Assembly: GCA_041591635.1 (NCBI GenBank)
Contig: JBFHRO010000057.1
Coordinates: 1 to 16,459, forward strand
Reading direction: 5' to 3'
Origin: JACKOD01 sp041591635
GTDB lineage: Bacteria > Pseudomonadota > Gammaproteobacteria > Pseudomonadales > Oleiphilaceae
Length of the DNA stretch: 16,459 nt
Positions 1 through 7,599 of the stretch are shown here, piece by piece. Position 1 is the stretch's first letter; every line of letters starts with the position of its first letter. Below the pieces are notes generated by a model, which saw only the letters and a program-made list of their open reading frames with translations, made no database searches and was not told the origin of the DNA. Both the position numbers and the translations under genes were made by a program.

Positions 1-140
1 ATCACCACCTCGGCGGCGCGCTCACTCAATCGCTGGGCTTCTGCTGCCGCATTGGTGCGAATCATTTCAACGGTGTTCAGTGCATCCTGATGCAGATGGG
101 ATTCAATCGGAAATCCCCAAAAACCTTTAGCGCCTTGCAT
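1..140 (-). CDS. 5' end of an unrecognised protein gene (partial, runs off the window)
   Basis: An ATG at 138-140 (minus strand) is preceded by AGGAG with a 5-nt gap, a convincing ribosome site. It opens a frame without stops to the window edge. The visible 46 residues begin MQGAKGFWGFPIESHLHQ and continue as a probable amphipathic helix rich in Ala, Glu and Arg. There is no signal peptide or membrane segment in this part. I do not recognise the family. Helical composition of this sort occurs in phasin-like and other coiled proteins, but that is only a guess. The gene is read away from a repeat-rich upstream region, which probably holds its promoter. Confidence 0.6.
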   Translation of the reverse strand, partial: MQGAKGFWGFPIESHLHQDALNTVEMIRTNAAAEAQRLSERAAEVV

Positions 141-164
141 AACTACTCCTACAGAGATCGCTCA

Positions 165-212
165 TACATTGTTCGTGTCATACATTGTTCGTGTCGTACA
201 TTGTTCGTGTTA
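165..212. repeat. Three tandem copies of a 16-bp repeat upstream of the partial gene
   Basis: Copies at 165-180, 181-196 and 197-212 read TACATTGTTCGTGTCA, TACATTGTTCGTGTCG and TACATTGTTCGTGTTA. The first 14 bases are identical in all three and only the last two vary. The array lies 25-72 bp upstream of the start codon at 140, so it is in the promoter or 5' leader of that gene. It is partly flanked by similar sequence: TACAGAG occurs both at 150-156 and at 211-217. A 16-bp period is about 1.5 helical turns. An operator array or a variable-number repeat are both possible. Confidence 0.85.
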
Positions 213-227
213 CAGAGGTATCCTCAC

Positions 228-248
228 GAGAGCACAAACTGGGCTCTC
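228..248. repeat. Inverted repeat GAGAGC-N9-GCTCTC
   Basis: Six-base arms at 228-233 and 243-248 are exact reverse complements around a 9-bp spacer. The repeat sits between the 16-bp array and the CGGGTCATTGACCCG palindrome. It could be a weak RNA hairpin or an operator. No T-run follows on either strand, so I do not call it a terminator. Confidence 0.4.
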
Positions 249-278
249 TACAACACCAGTATTACGTCAACCCTGACG

Positions 279-293
279 CGGGTCATTGACCCG
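279..293. promoter_or_regulatory. 15-bp palindrome CGGGTCATTGACCCG, possible operator
   Basis: The two 7-base arms are perfect reverse complements around one central base. The site lies in the noncoding stretch between the 3' end of the MATE gene and the minus-strand partial gene, about 140 bp upstream of that gene's start. Compact palindromes of this kind are typical binding sites for small dimeric regulators such as the TetR or GntR families. No regulator gene is visible in the window, so the binding protein is unknown. Confidence 0.4.
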
Positions 294-384
294 TTTTGAT
301 CACCCTGTGTCAGTGCTGCCAATTTACATGCACACACGTACCAATAAAAGGCGCTTTGTTTAAAATGGTGAAATTATCGACAAT

Positions 385-1785
385 TCAGCGTATCGATACC
401 TCGCTGGCGGCTCGTTTTAGCTGCCGACGCAAAAACCCGTATAGAATCACCAGCAGCAACAGGGCCGTGACTGCCAGACCCACCCCCATACCGGCCCAGA
501 CGCCCTGTACCGACCAGCGATCCATCCACCAGAAAGCCGCCGGAAAGCCCACGCCCCAGTAACCTATCAAGGCCACCAGCGTTGGCCCCATGGAAAACTG
601 CAAACCGCGCAACGCCCCCATCAAGATGACCTGCATGCCATCAACCAGCTGAAAAAAGGCCGCCACCAGCAAGAGTCCTAGACTGACGCGATAGACATCC
701 TCCACCCTGGCCCCTTCGGCGTTCGCCAGAAACACATCAACCAGGGTGGCGGGCATGAGCCAAAACACCAGTACCGCCACACTGCTGCACAGCAACCCTG
801 TCAGCAAGCCTTGCTTGCACAACCACCAAATCGCCCGATAATCCTCCCGGCCCATACGCTCCCCGACCATAATGGAAAGTGCCTGGGAGATACCCAAAGG
901 GAACATAAAGGAAAGCGTGACGCACTGCAGGGCAATCTGGTGTGCCGCCAACTCTACCGCCCCCAGAAGCCCTGCGAGCAGGGCCGATACCGAAAAGAGA
1001 CCTACCTCCATCGCCAGTGCAAGCCCTATTGGCAGCCCCAAACGCCACAAGTGCAGCACCGCGTGCCACTGAAACAGGTGCCAACGACGCCAGAACTTGA
1101 AGGGTTTAAACATAGCCTTGCGGTAGATATCGGCACAAAAAGCCACAAACATGAACAGCGCCATCAAGGCCGTGCCGTAACCAATGCCCGCCAGCCCCAG
1201 TACCGGCAACCCACCCCAGCCGGTCATCAGTGCATAGCTGACGGGATAATTGCAGATGGCCGCCACCACACTGATGCGCAGAATCGCCCCCGCCTTGCCC
1301 ACGGCCATGGAAAAATTACGCAATACATTAAATGCCAATGCCGGCAACAGCGCCCACACCACCGACTGCAAATAGACCTGAGAGGACGCCAGGCTCGCCG
1401 CCGGCAAATCCAGCCAACCCAGCATCCGGGGGCCATACCAGAGCACCGCGCCGCACACCAGCGACAACAGCAAAGCCAGCACCATGCCCGCCAGCAAAAA
1501 CGCATGCATGGCATTGTCATCGCGCTTGCCGCGCGCAAAGGCCACCGAGGTCGAGACGGCGACCAGCACGCCGATACACACCAAAAACACGAAGTTATAG
1601 ATCGCCGCCCCCAGCCCGCCTCCGGCCAGTGCGTCAACCCCCAGCATGCCCATGAGCATGGTATCAATAAAGGTCATAGCGGCGTTTGCCAGCAAGGCGA
1701 TAATCAGCGGCGCTGACAGCCTGACCAGATCACGCCAGTGGCGCAACGGCGACACCTGTTGCCGGGAATGAGCAGTAGCGTGCAT
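385..1785 (-). CDS. MATE family multidrug/sodium antiporter
   Basis: A 466-residue protein with about twelve hydrophobic segments, the usual size for MATE exporters, which expel drugs or metabolites across the inner membrane using Na+ or H+. Family marks, numbered from the ATG, are Asp41 in FIDTMLMG, Glu260 in MEVGLF, AAHQIALQ at 280-287, and Asp382 in DGMQVILMGALRG. These three acidic residues correspond to cation-binding positions I recall in NorM. The C-terminus ends in a basic tail. A GTG lies immediately before the ATG (1786-1788) and could be the start instead. Neither has a strong ribosome site, so translation may depend on the DUF1820 gene that ends about 10 bp upstream. No terminator hairpin is seen after the stop. 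Substrate unknown. Confidence 0.93.
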   Translation of the reverse strand: MHATAHSRQQVSPLRHWRDLVRLSAPLIIALLANAAMTFIDTMLMGMLGVDALAGGGLGAAIYNFVFLVCIGVLVAVSTSVAFARGKRDDNAMHAFLLAGMVLALLLSLVCGAVLWYGPRMLGWLDLPAASLASSQVYLQSVVWALLPALAFNVLRNFSMAVGKAGAILRISVVAAICNYPVSYALMTGWGGLPVLGLAGIGYGTALMALFMFVAFCADIYRKAMFKPFKFWRRWHLFQWHAVLHLWRLGLPIGLALAMEVGLFSVSALLAGLLGAVELAAHQIALQCVTLSFMFPLGISQALSIMVGERMGREDYRAIWWLCKQGLLTGLLCSSVAVLVFWLMPATLVDVFLANAEGARVEDVYRVSLGLLLVAAFFQLVDGMQVILMGALRGLQFSMGPTLVALIGYWGVGFPAAFWWMDRWSVQGVWAGMGVGLAVTALLLLVILYGFLRRQLKRAASEVSIR

Positions 1786-1795
1786 CACACAGGTT

Positions 1796-2119
1796 CTATT
1801 TTTTGCCAGGCGGCGGTGAAAACGGCTTGACGTTGGAGGGGCGAGGCCCCGCAGCCATTACCTTGGGTTTCCCCTGCTGCTCCACCTCATCGATTCGGAT
1901 TACCGAGTTCATCGGCAAATAGGTGCGTTTTACGCCGGCAAATTCGGCCTTGAGCCGTTCCTCGGCTGGATCGACCAGCAATTGGGAACGCTCCCCAAAA
2001 AGCAGCTGCTCAACCTCGACAAACCCAAAGAGTTCGCCCGAGGTCACCTTGGCCGCATAAATTTCGAACACTTCATCCTGATTAACGAATACTACTTTGT
2101 AGATTTTTTTCCCCGGCAT
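1796..2119 (-). CDS. DUF1820 family small protein
   Basis: A 107-residue soluble protein beginning MPGKKIYKVVFVNQDEVFEI. The first ~85 residues look like a compact beta-rich domain, including the segment RTYLPMNSVIRIDEVE. The last ~20 residues are a Pro/Lys-rich disordered tail ending PPPGKK. I recognise this as the DUF1820 family of gammaproteobacteria, which from memory often sits divergent to miaB, as here. Its role is unknown. The ATG is preceded by GCAGG about 11 nt upstream and lies directly after the TAA of a possible small ORF (TAAATG junction). It probably forms an operon with the MATE gene downstream. Confidence 0.85.
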   Translation of the reverse strand: MPGKKIYKVVFVNQDEVFEIYAAKVTSGELFGFVEVEQLLFGERSQLLVDPAEERLKAEFAGVKRTYLPMNSVIRIDEVEQQGKPKVMAAGPRPSNVKPFSPPPGKK

Positions 2120-2227
2120 TTACGTAACCTGCTGCTTCGCCAAACTCAATTCAGTGCGCCATGGAACCACGCCGCCCGGTACATCCACCGGCACAAAACA
2201 GGGCCCAGAATGCACCGCATAGTACAA
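2120..2227 (-). CDS. Possible 35-codon leader ORF with TTG start, coupled to DUF1820 gene
   Basis: On the minus strand a perfect AGGAGG (2235-2240) stands 7 nt upstream of a TTG at 2225-2227. The frame runs 35 codons to a TAA at 2120-2122 that directly abuts the ATG of the DUF1820 gene. The peptide starts (M)YYAVHSGPCFVPVD and ends with LAKQQVT. The frame stays open upstream to an ATG at 2315-2317, which would give 65 residues and has its own GAGG nearby, so the start is ambiguous. I do not recognise the peptide. The ribosome site and stop-start junction favour real translation; the non-ATG start and absence of a known family argue against it. Confidence 0.25.
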   Translation of the reverse strand: MYYAVHSGPCFVPVDVPGGVVPWRTELSLAKQQVT

Positions 2228-2319
2228 AATTATGCCTCCTGCGCGCCAACGCTCTTTGTTGCCGGGCGCTGGCAAGGGCGAGTGGATCGTGCGCAGCCAA
2301 GAGCATTCGTCATCCAAGC

Positions 2320-2357
2320 CTCATCTATGTTCTTGCACCTCATCTATGTTCTTGCAC
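2320..2357. repeat. Perfect 19-bp tandem duplication in the miaB upstream region
   Basis: Two identical units, CTCATCTATGTTCTTGCAC, occupy 2320-2338 and 2339-2357. Identity extends one base on each side (2319 and 2358, both C). The second unit ends 10 bp before a consensus TATAAT. The duplication therefore moves or doubles whatever lies upstream of the miaB promoter. Exact identity suggests a recent slippage event or selection on a bound site. Confidence 0.9.
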
Positions 2358-2373
2358 CGCCTCGCGTTATAAT
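2345..2373 (+). promoter_or_regulatory. Putative sigma-70 promoter of the miaB operon
   Basis: A perfect -10 hexamer TATAAT lies at 2368-2373, 37 bp before the miaB ATG. At 17-bp spacing the -35 position is TATGTT (2345-2350), a poor match. The TTGCAC at 2352-2357 is closer to consensus, but only 10 bp away, which is too short. The promoter, if real, relies mainly on its -10 box or on an activator bound over the 19-bp repeats. Confidence 0.4.
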
Positions 2374-2410
2374 CCCGGACTTTTACCACCCCACTCGTGC
2401 CAGCTACCTC

Positions 2411-3751
2411 ATGATCAAGAAACTTTTTATTCAAACGCACGGCTGCCAGATGAATGAGTACGACTCATCCCGCATGGCTGATCTGCTCAAGGAAAGTCAC
2501 CAGGTCGTGATGACCGACAACGCCGATGAAGCCGATATCCTGCTCCTGAACACCTGTTCGATTCGTGAAAAGGCCCAGGAAAAAGTCTTTCATCAGCTGG
2601 GTCGCTGGAAAAAACTCAAGCAGCAAAAACCGGAGCTTCTCATTGGTGTTGGCGGCTGTGTCGCCAGCCAGGAAGGTGACGCGATTCGTGAGCGCGCGCC
2701 CTACGTCGATATCGTCTTTGGACCCCAAACGCTGCACCGGCTGCCGGAAATGATCGAGGTGGCACGCGATGGCATGGTCGGCGTGGTGGATGTAAGTTTT
2801 CCCGAAATCGAGAAATTCGACCGCCTGCCTGCACCCGGAGTCACCGGCCCCAGCGCCTTTGTTTCGATTATGGAAGGCTGCAGCAAATACTGTACGTTTT
2901 GTGTGGTGCCCTATACCCGGGGTGAAGAAGTCAGCCGCCCGGTGGATGATGTCATCGCCGAAGTTGCCCACCTTGCACGCCTGGGCGTGCGCGAGGTGAA
3001 CCTGCTGGGGCAGAATGTCAACGCCTATTGCGGTGCCACCCACGATGGCGACACCATGGATCTGGCCGAACTGATCACCCTTATTGCCGGCATTGAAGGC
3101 ATTGACCGGATTCGCTACACCACCTCGCATCCGGTCGAATTCTCCGATGCCCTGATTGATGTCTACGCCCAGGTACCGCAACTCGTCAGCCACCTGCACC
3201 TTCCGGTACAAAGCGGTTCCGACCGGATTCTTGCCGCCATGAAGCGTGGCCACATGGTGCTGGAATACAAATCCAAGATCCGGCGCCTGCGCAAACTGCG
3301 ACCCGACATCAGCATTTCCTCCGATTTCATCATCGGCTTTCCCGGTGAAACCGACAAGGATTTCGAAGACACCATGAACCTGATTCAGGAAATCGGCTTT
3401 GATCACTCGTTCAGCTTCATTTACAGCGCACGCCCCGGCACCCCGGCGGCCGATCTGCCCGATGACATTCCGGAATCCACGAAAAAGCAACGCCTGGCGA
3501 TTTTGCAACAGCGTATCAGCCAGCAGGCTCAGGACATCAGCCGAAAAATGGTCGGCAGCGTACAGCGTATTCTGGTCACGGACATTTCCAAAAAAGATCC
3601 GGGCGAGTTGCAAGGTCGCACCGAAAACAACCGGGTGGTGAACTTTCGCGCCCATTTACCCGATCTGATCGGACGCTTCATTGACGTTCGAATAACCGCC
3701 GCGCTGCCGAACTCGCTGCGCGGCGAACCCGTCGATGACAAGGTTTACTAA
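2411..3751 (+). CDS. miaB: tRNA-2-methylthio-N6-dimethylallyladenosine synthase MiaB
   Basis: MiaB is a radical-SAM enzyme that adds a methylthio group to i6A37 of tRNAs reading UNN codons. The 446-residue product has the full architecture. The N-terminal UPF0004 domain carries the auxiliary-cluster cysteines Cys12 (THGCQMNEYDSSRMADLL), Cys49 (NTCSIREKAQEKV) and Cys83. The radical-SAM motif is Cys157, Cys161 and Cys164 (GCSKYCTFC). A C-terminal TRAM domain lies at about 375-440. The frame is open for 143 more codons upstream, but homology begins at MIKKLFIQTHGC, which fixes the start. No clear Shine-Dalgarno precedes it. It heads a tight operon, with ybeZ starting 11 bp after the stop. Confidence 0.97.
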   Translation: MIKKLFIQTHGCQMNEYDSSRMADLLKESHQVVMTDNADEADILLLNTCSIREKAQEKVFHQLGRWKKLKQQKPELLIGVGGCVASQEGDAIRERAPYVDIVFGPQTLHRLPEMIEVARDGMVGVVDVSFPEIEKFDRLPAPGVTGPSAFVSIMEGCSKYCTFCVVPYTRGEEVSRPVDDVIAEVAHLARLGVREVNLLGQNVNAYCGATHDGDTMDLAELITLIAGIEGIDRIRYTTSHPVEFSDALIDVYAQVPQLVSHLHLPVQSGSDRILAAMKRGHMVLEYKSKIRRLRKLRPDISISSDFIIGFPGETDKDFEDTMNLIQEIGFDHSFSFIYSARPGTPAADLPDDIPESTKKQRLAILQQRISQQAQDISRKMVGSVQRILVTDISKKDPGELQGRTENNRVVNFRAHLPDLIGRFIDVRITAALPNSLRGEPVDDKVY

Positions 3752-3762
3752 ACAGGCCATCT

Positions 3763-4782
3763 ATGACCAGGCATACCCCTCCCGCCGGCGATGACAGTGT
3801 GATTCGCGAAGGCGCGCAAGAGACCCGCCAGTTCCACCTTATCCCCAACAACAATGCCCGCCTGGCCATACTGGGCGGGCAATTTGAAGAAAACTACAAG
3901 TTGATCGAGCGGCGACTGAACGTTCAGATCAGCTATCGCGGCAACCTCTTCAAAATCACAGGAATCCACGAGGCCACCCAGGCGGCGGCCGAATTATTGC
4001 GACACCTGTATCGGGAAACGGAGGCCAGCGAACACCTGGATCCGGAACTGATTCACCTGTTCATTCGCGAATCAGGGCAGGATAACTACCAGTCTGCCGG
4101 CGCCCGCAACAAAGAATTCGAAGTTATCACCACCCACAGAATCCAGGTCAAACCCCGGGGTGAAAACCAGCTCGGGTACGTGCGCAGCATCAAAACCCAT
4201 GACATCAATTTTGGTATCGGCCCGGCCGGTACCGGCAAAACCTGGCTGGCCGTAGCCTGTGCCGTTGAAGCCTTGAAAAACGAAGAGGTGAAACGCATAT
4301 TGCTGGTACGGCCCGCCGTGGAGGCCGGCGAAAAACTGGGGTTTCTGCCCGGCGATCTGGCACAGAAAGTCGATCCTTATTTGCGACCACTTTACGATGC
4401 GCTTTACGACATGATGGGATTTGAACAGGTGACGCGCCTTATCGAGAAAAACATCATCGAAATCGCCCCCCTGGCCTTCATGCGCGGAAGAACGCTTAAC
4501 AGTGCATTCATCATTCTCGACGAAAGCCAGAATACCACACGCGAACAAATGAAAATGTTTCTCACCCGCATCGGCTTTGGTGCTACCGCCGTTATCACAG
4601 GCGATCTGACCCAGATCGATCTCCCCAAAGGGGTTGCCTCGGGGCTGGCTCATGCCAAGCAGGTGCTGAAAGATGTCAAGGGTATAGGTATGACTGAATT
4701 TACCTCCATGGACGTGGTTCGCCACCCGCTGGTGCAACGCATCGTCGAAGCCTACGACCGTTTTGATGCCGGTGGACACTGA
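3763..4782 (+). CDS. ybeZ: PhoH-like ATPase YbeZ
   Basis: A 339-residue cytoplasmic P-loop NTPase of the PhoH family, linked to RNA metabolism and usually found beside ybeY, with which it is thought to work. Walker A is GPAGTGKT at 153-160 and Walker B is FIILDESQ at 249-256. The sensor-like segment TAVITGDLTQIDLP follows at 275-288. Residues 20-110 form the N-terminal domain typical of this subgroup (QFHLIPNNNARLAILGGQ). Length matches E. coli YbeZ (about 346). The stop is 3 bp before the ybeY ATG, indicating translational coupling. Confidence 0.95.
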   Translation: MTRHTPPAGDDSVIREGAQETRQFHLIPNNNARLAILGGQFEENYKLIERRLNVQISYRGNLFKITGIHEATQAAAELLRHLYRETEASEHLDPELIHLFIRESGQDNYQSAGARNKEFEVITTHRIQVKPRGENQLGYVRSIKTHDINFGIGPAGTGKTWLAVACAVEALKNEEVKRILLVRPAVEAGEKLGFLPGDLAQKVDPYLRPLYDALYDMMGFEQVTRLIEKNIIEIAPLAFMRGRTLNSAFIILDESQNTTREQMKMFLTRIGFGATAVITGDLTQIDLPKGVASGLAHAKQVLKDVKGIGMTEFTSMDVVRHPLVQRIVEAYDRFDAGGH

Positions 4783-4785
4783 CCT

Positions 4786-5238
4786 ATGCTCGATCTTGAT
4801 CTGCAACTGGCCACCACCGCAACCACACTGCCATCACTGGCCCAGATCCGGCAATGGGCGAGCGCTGCGTTACAAAACCTGAGCCCCACAGAAGTCACCA
4901 TCCGCATTGTTGATGCCGCAGAAAGCCGCGAGCTTAACCTGAGTTACCGGGGCAAAGACAAACCCACCAATGTCCTGTCTTTTCCCTTCGAAGCACCACC
5001 GGGCATTGAAATGAACTTGCTGGGCGATCTGGTCGTATGCGCCCCCGTCGTGCAGCAGGAGGCGCAGGAGCAGCAGAAAAACCACGATGCCCACTGGGCG
5101 CACATGATCATTCATGGCATGCTGCACCTGCAGGGTTACGATCACATAGAAGAAGACGATGCCGTGATCATGGAATCCATAGAAATCAAACTTCTCAAGG
5201 AGTTGGGGTATGCTAACCCCTACGAGGACCAGGAATAG
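4786..5238 (+). CDS. ybeY: Endoribonuclease YbeY
   Basis: A 150-residue single-domain metalloprotein of the UPF0054 family. YbeY acts in 16S rRNA 3'-end maturation and 70S ribosome quality control. The zinc motif HGMLHLQGYDH gives the three histidine ligands His110, His114 and His120. The conserved block YRGKDKPTNVLSFPFE lies at 54-69, with LLGDLVVC at 78-85. GGTGGA about 9 nt upstream may serve as the ribosome site. It lies 3 bp after ybeZ and 6 bp before corC, so the genes are very likely cotranscribed. Confidence 0.96.
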   Translation: MLDLDLQLATTATTLPSLAQIRQWASAALQNLSPTEVTIRIVDAAESRELNLSYRGKDKPTNVLSFPFEAPPGIEMNLLGDLVVCAPVVQQEAQEQQKNHDAHWAHMIIHGMLHLQGYDHIEEDDAVIMESIEIKLLKELGYANPYEDQE

Positions 5239-5244
5239 AACCAC

Positions 5245-6084
5245 ATGAGTGAAGACAGTTCGAATAACGGCCGCGGCAACAAGTCGTGGCTCGACAAAAT
5301 CTCCAGAGCCTTTTCAAACGAGCCGGAATCACTGGAAGACGTACTAGATACCTTACGCCAGGCCGAAAAAAACCACATCATCGATTCGGACTCCATGAGT
5401 CTGATCGAAGGTGCCATGCAGGTCATTGACATGCAGGTGCGGGAAGTCATGATTCCCCGCTCCCAGGTCGTCACGGTCAAGACCTCGCAAGAGCCCGAAG
5501 AATACCTGCCCGCCATCATCGAATCAGCCCACTCCCGCTTTCCGGTGATTGGCGACAGCATGGACGAGGTGGTAGGCGTGCTGCTGGCCAAAGACCTGCT
5601 TCCCATGGTGCTCAAGGGCACACTGAAAAAAGACAAGGTACTGGAAGTCTTGCGCCCGGCCACCTTTGTGCCCGAAAGCAAACGATTGAACCAACTCCTG
5701 AAGGAATTCCGCTCCACCCGCAATCACATGGCCATTGTGGTCGACGAATATGGCGGCGTTGCCGGACTGGTCACCATTGAAGACATTCTCGAGCAGATCG
5801 TTGGCGAAATCGAAGACGAACACGATTTCGAAGAAGAAGCCATGATCAAGGAACAAGGCGCCGGCGAATATGTGGTCAAGGCGCTGACTCCCATTGAGGA
5901 CTTCAACGATTACTTCAAACTCGAACTCAGTGACGAGAATTTCGACACCATTGGCGGCCTGGTCCTAAGCCACTTCGGGCGTCTGCCAAGGCGCGGCGAA
6001 GCGGTGGAGTTCGAGGGCTTTCGCTACACAGTGCTTAACGCCGACAACCGCACGGTACGATTGCTGCAGGTCAAACGGCTCTAG
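5245..6084 (+). CDS. corC: CorC/HlyC-type CBS-domain protein
   Basis: A 279-residue soluble protein. An acidic N-terminal segment precedes VREVMIPRSQVV (65-76), then two CBS domains at roughly 68-125 and 133-190. The second contains VDEYGGVAGLVTIEDILEQI. A C-terminal CorC_HlyC domain (about 205-279) has the signature NFDTIGGLVLSHFGRLPRRG. CBS pairs bind adenine nucleotides. CorC has been linked to Mg2+/Co2+ efflux, but the soluble E. coli form is poorly understood. The ATG has AGGA-type sequences overlapping the end of ybeY. Its position next to lnt is the conserved arrangement. Confidence 0.94.
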   Translation: MSEDSSNNGRGNKSWLDKISRAFSNEPESLEDVLDTLRQAEKNHIIDSDSMSLIEGAMQVIDMQVREVMIPRSQVVTVKTSQEPEEYLPAIIESAHSRFPVIGDSMDEVVGVLLAKDLLPMVLKGTLKKDKVLEVLRPATFVPESKRLNQLLKEFRSTRNHMAIVVDEYGGVAGLVTIEDILEQIVGEIEDEHDFEEEAMIKEQGAGEYVVKALTPIEDFNDYFKLELSDENFDTIGGLVLSHFGRLPRRGEAVEFEGFRYTVLNADNRTVRLLQVKRL

Positions 6085-6138
6085 CACGCCCGTCCGTTCA
6101 GCACGCCGATTCCGTCCGCTCATTGCGATCATCACTCT

Positions 6139-7599
6139 ATGCGACAGCTCAAATCCATATCGACGCTCAGCGCCTGCCTTCTGGCCGGCGTGCTTCAGAC
6201 CTTCAGTCTTGCCCCCTGGGACTTCTGGCCACTGGGGTTAGTGTCCATTGTCATCTTGCTGCAAACGCTTTCGGGCATGTCACCCCGGCAAGCCTTTTGG
6301 CACGGCTGGGTATTTGGCCTGGGTCTGTTTGGCAGCGGCGCCTCCTGGGTTTATGTCAGCATTCACGATTACGGCCATGCCGCTCCTGCGCTGGCAAGCG
6401 CCCTGACGGCATTGTTTGTGCTCTTTATCGCCTTTTTTCCTGCCCTCACATTCGGCGCTTTTAACACCTGGGCCAAGCGCTGTCTCATCACCCGGCCACT
6501 GTCACTGGCGCTTGGCTTCACGGGATTATGGATCATAGGGGATTGGTTCAGAACCTGGTTTCTGACCGGCTTTCCCTGGTTGTTTCTGGGCTACGGTCAT
6601 CTTCATTCCCCGCTTGCGGGCTGGATTCCCGTGGTGGGCGTTTACGGCGTCACCCTATTCAGCACGCTTTGCGCCGCCTTGCTGTGGGTGCTGACGACGC
6701 ACCGGCAGCGGGCGCTGTCACGATGTCAGATGGGCGGCATTGGCGGCGTGATTCTGAGTCTGGGTGTCGGTGGCATACTGCTGAACCAGATGGACTGGAC
6801 GAGTCCGGTGGGCGAGCCGCAACGGGTGGTTCTGGTACAGGGAAACATCCCCCAGAACCTGAAATGGCAGGCAGGCTATCAGCAAAAATCCCTGCAGGTG
6901 TACAGCGATCTCAGCGCGACCTGGTGGGGACACGACATCATTGTCTGGCCCGAAACCGCTATTCCCATAGTTAAAGATTTCGCCCAGCCTTTTCTTGATG
7001 AGTTTGGAAAGCTCGCCCGCGAATTTTCCACCAGTTTCATTTCCGGGCTTCCCTATCGCGAGCAGGATGCGGCCAGCGGCGACTACCGCTATTACAACAG
7101 CATCATCAGCATCGGCAATGGCCAAGGCATGTATCACAAGCAAAAGCTGGTTCCTTTTGGCGAATTTGTGCCCTTGGAAGGCTTGCTGCGGGGCGTCATC
7201 CAGTTTTTTGATCTGCCCATGTCAAGCTTTAGCGTGGGGCCGGTTGACCAGCCGGGGCTTCAAGCCGGCGCCCTGACGATAGCACCTTACATCTGCTACG
7301 AAGTGGTTTATCCCGATTTCGTTCAGGCCAGCGCCTCCCGCGCCGACCTGCTGCTTACCATCAGCAACGACAGCTGGTTTGGTGACTCGCTGGGCCCGCT
7401 GCAACACCTGCAAATGGCACAATACCGCGCCAAGGAAAACGGACGTTTCATGCTGCGCGGCACCAACAACGGCATTTCTGCCATTATCGATGCCCGCGGC
7501 GACATACAAGCCCAGAGCCCGCAATTCGAAGCAAGAGTATTGCAGGGCGAAGCCCGTGCCATGACGGGCTTAACGCCTTTTGCGATAACCGGATCCTGA
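6139..7599 (+). CDS. lnt: Apolipoprotein N-acyltransferase, cut short by an in-frame TGA
   Basis: Lnt transfers a third acyl chain from phospholipid to the N-terminal cysteine of lipoproteins in the inner membrane. The N-terminal ~215 residues hold seven or so membrane segments. The nitrilase-like domain follows, with the expected triad Glu272 (WPETAIP), Lys334 (YHKQKLVPFGEFVP) and Cys386 (ICYEVVYPD). These correspond to E. coli Glu267, Lys335 and Cys387. The annotated frame ends at residue 486 within GLTPFAITGS. From memory the family continues with a Trp-Pro motif and a last membrane helix, so the product as read is about 25 residues short. The missing part is encoded in frame after the TGA (7600-7674). 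No clear Shine-Dalgarno is visible; the gap after corC is 54 bp. Confidence 0.93.
   Translation: MRQLKSISTLSACLLAGVLQTFSLAPWDFWPLGLVSIVILLQTLSGMSPRQAFWHGWVFGLGLFGSGASWVYVSIHDYGHAAPALASALTALFVLFIAFFPALTFGAFNTWAKRCLITRPLSLALGFTGLWIIGDWFRTWFLTGFPWLFLGYGHLHSPLAGWIPVVGVYGVTLFSTLCAALLWVLTTHRQRALSRCQMGGIGGVILSLGVGGILLNQMDWTSPVGEPQRVVLVQGNIPQNLKWQAGYQQKSLQVYSDLSATWWGHDIIVWPETAIPIVKDFAQPFLDEFGKLAREFSTSFISGLPYREQDAASGDYRYYNSIISIGNGQGMYHKQKLVPFGEFVPLEGLLRGVIQFFDLPMSSFSVGPVDQPGLQAGALTIAPYICYEVVYPDFVQASASRADLLLTISNDSWFGDSLGPLQHLQMAQYRAKENGRFMLRGTNNGISAIIDARGDIQAQSPQFEARVLQGEARAMTGLTPFAITGS

Noticed and set aside
165..212. CRISPR-like array
   Set aside because: The 16-bp units are directly adjacent with no spacers, and no cas gene is present.
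228..248. Terminator for the MATE gene
   Set aside because: The stem is only 6 bp with a 9-nt loop, has no T-run, and lies over 130 bp past the stop codon.
811..1716. Long plus-strand open frame opposite the MATE gene
   Set aside because: Its composition (Gln, His, Arg and Pro rich) is the typical antisense shadow of a GC-rich membrane protein gene, and it lies wholly inside a convincing CDS.
1982..2410. 143 extra in-frame codons upstream of miaB, giving a 589-residue fusion
   Set aside because: The extension runs antisense through the DUF1820 gene and has no family resemblance. MiaB homology starts exactly at 2411.
2465..3655. 396-codon minus-strand open frame opposite miaB
   Set aside because: No recognisable domain, no promoter context, and fully antisense to miaB with its conserved cysteines. 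Treated as a shadow.
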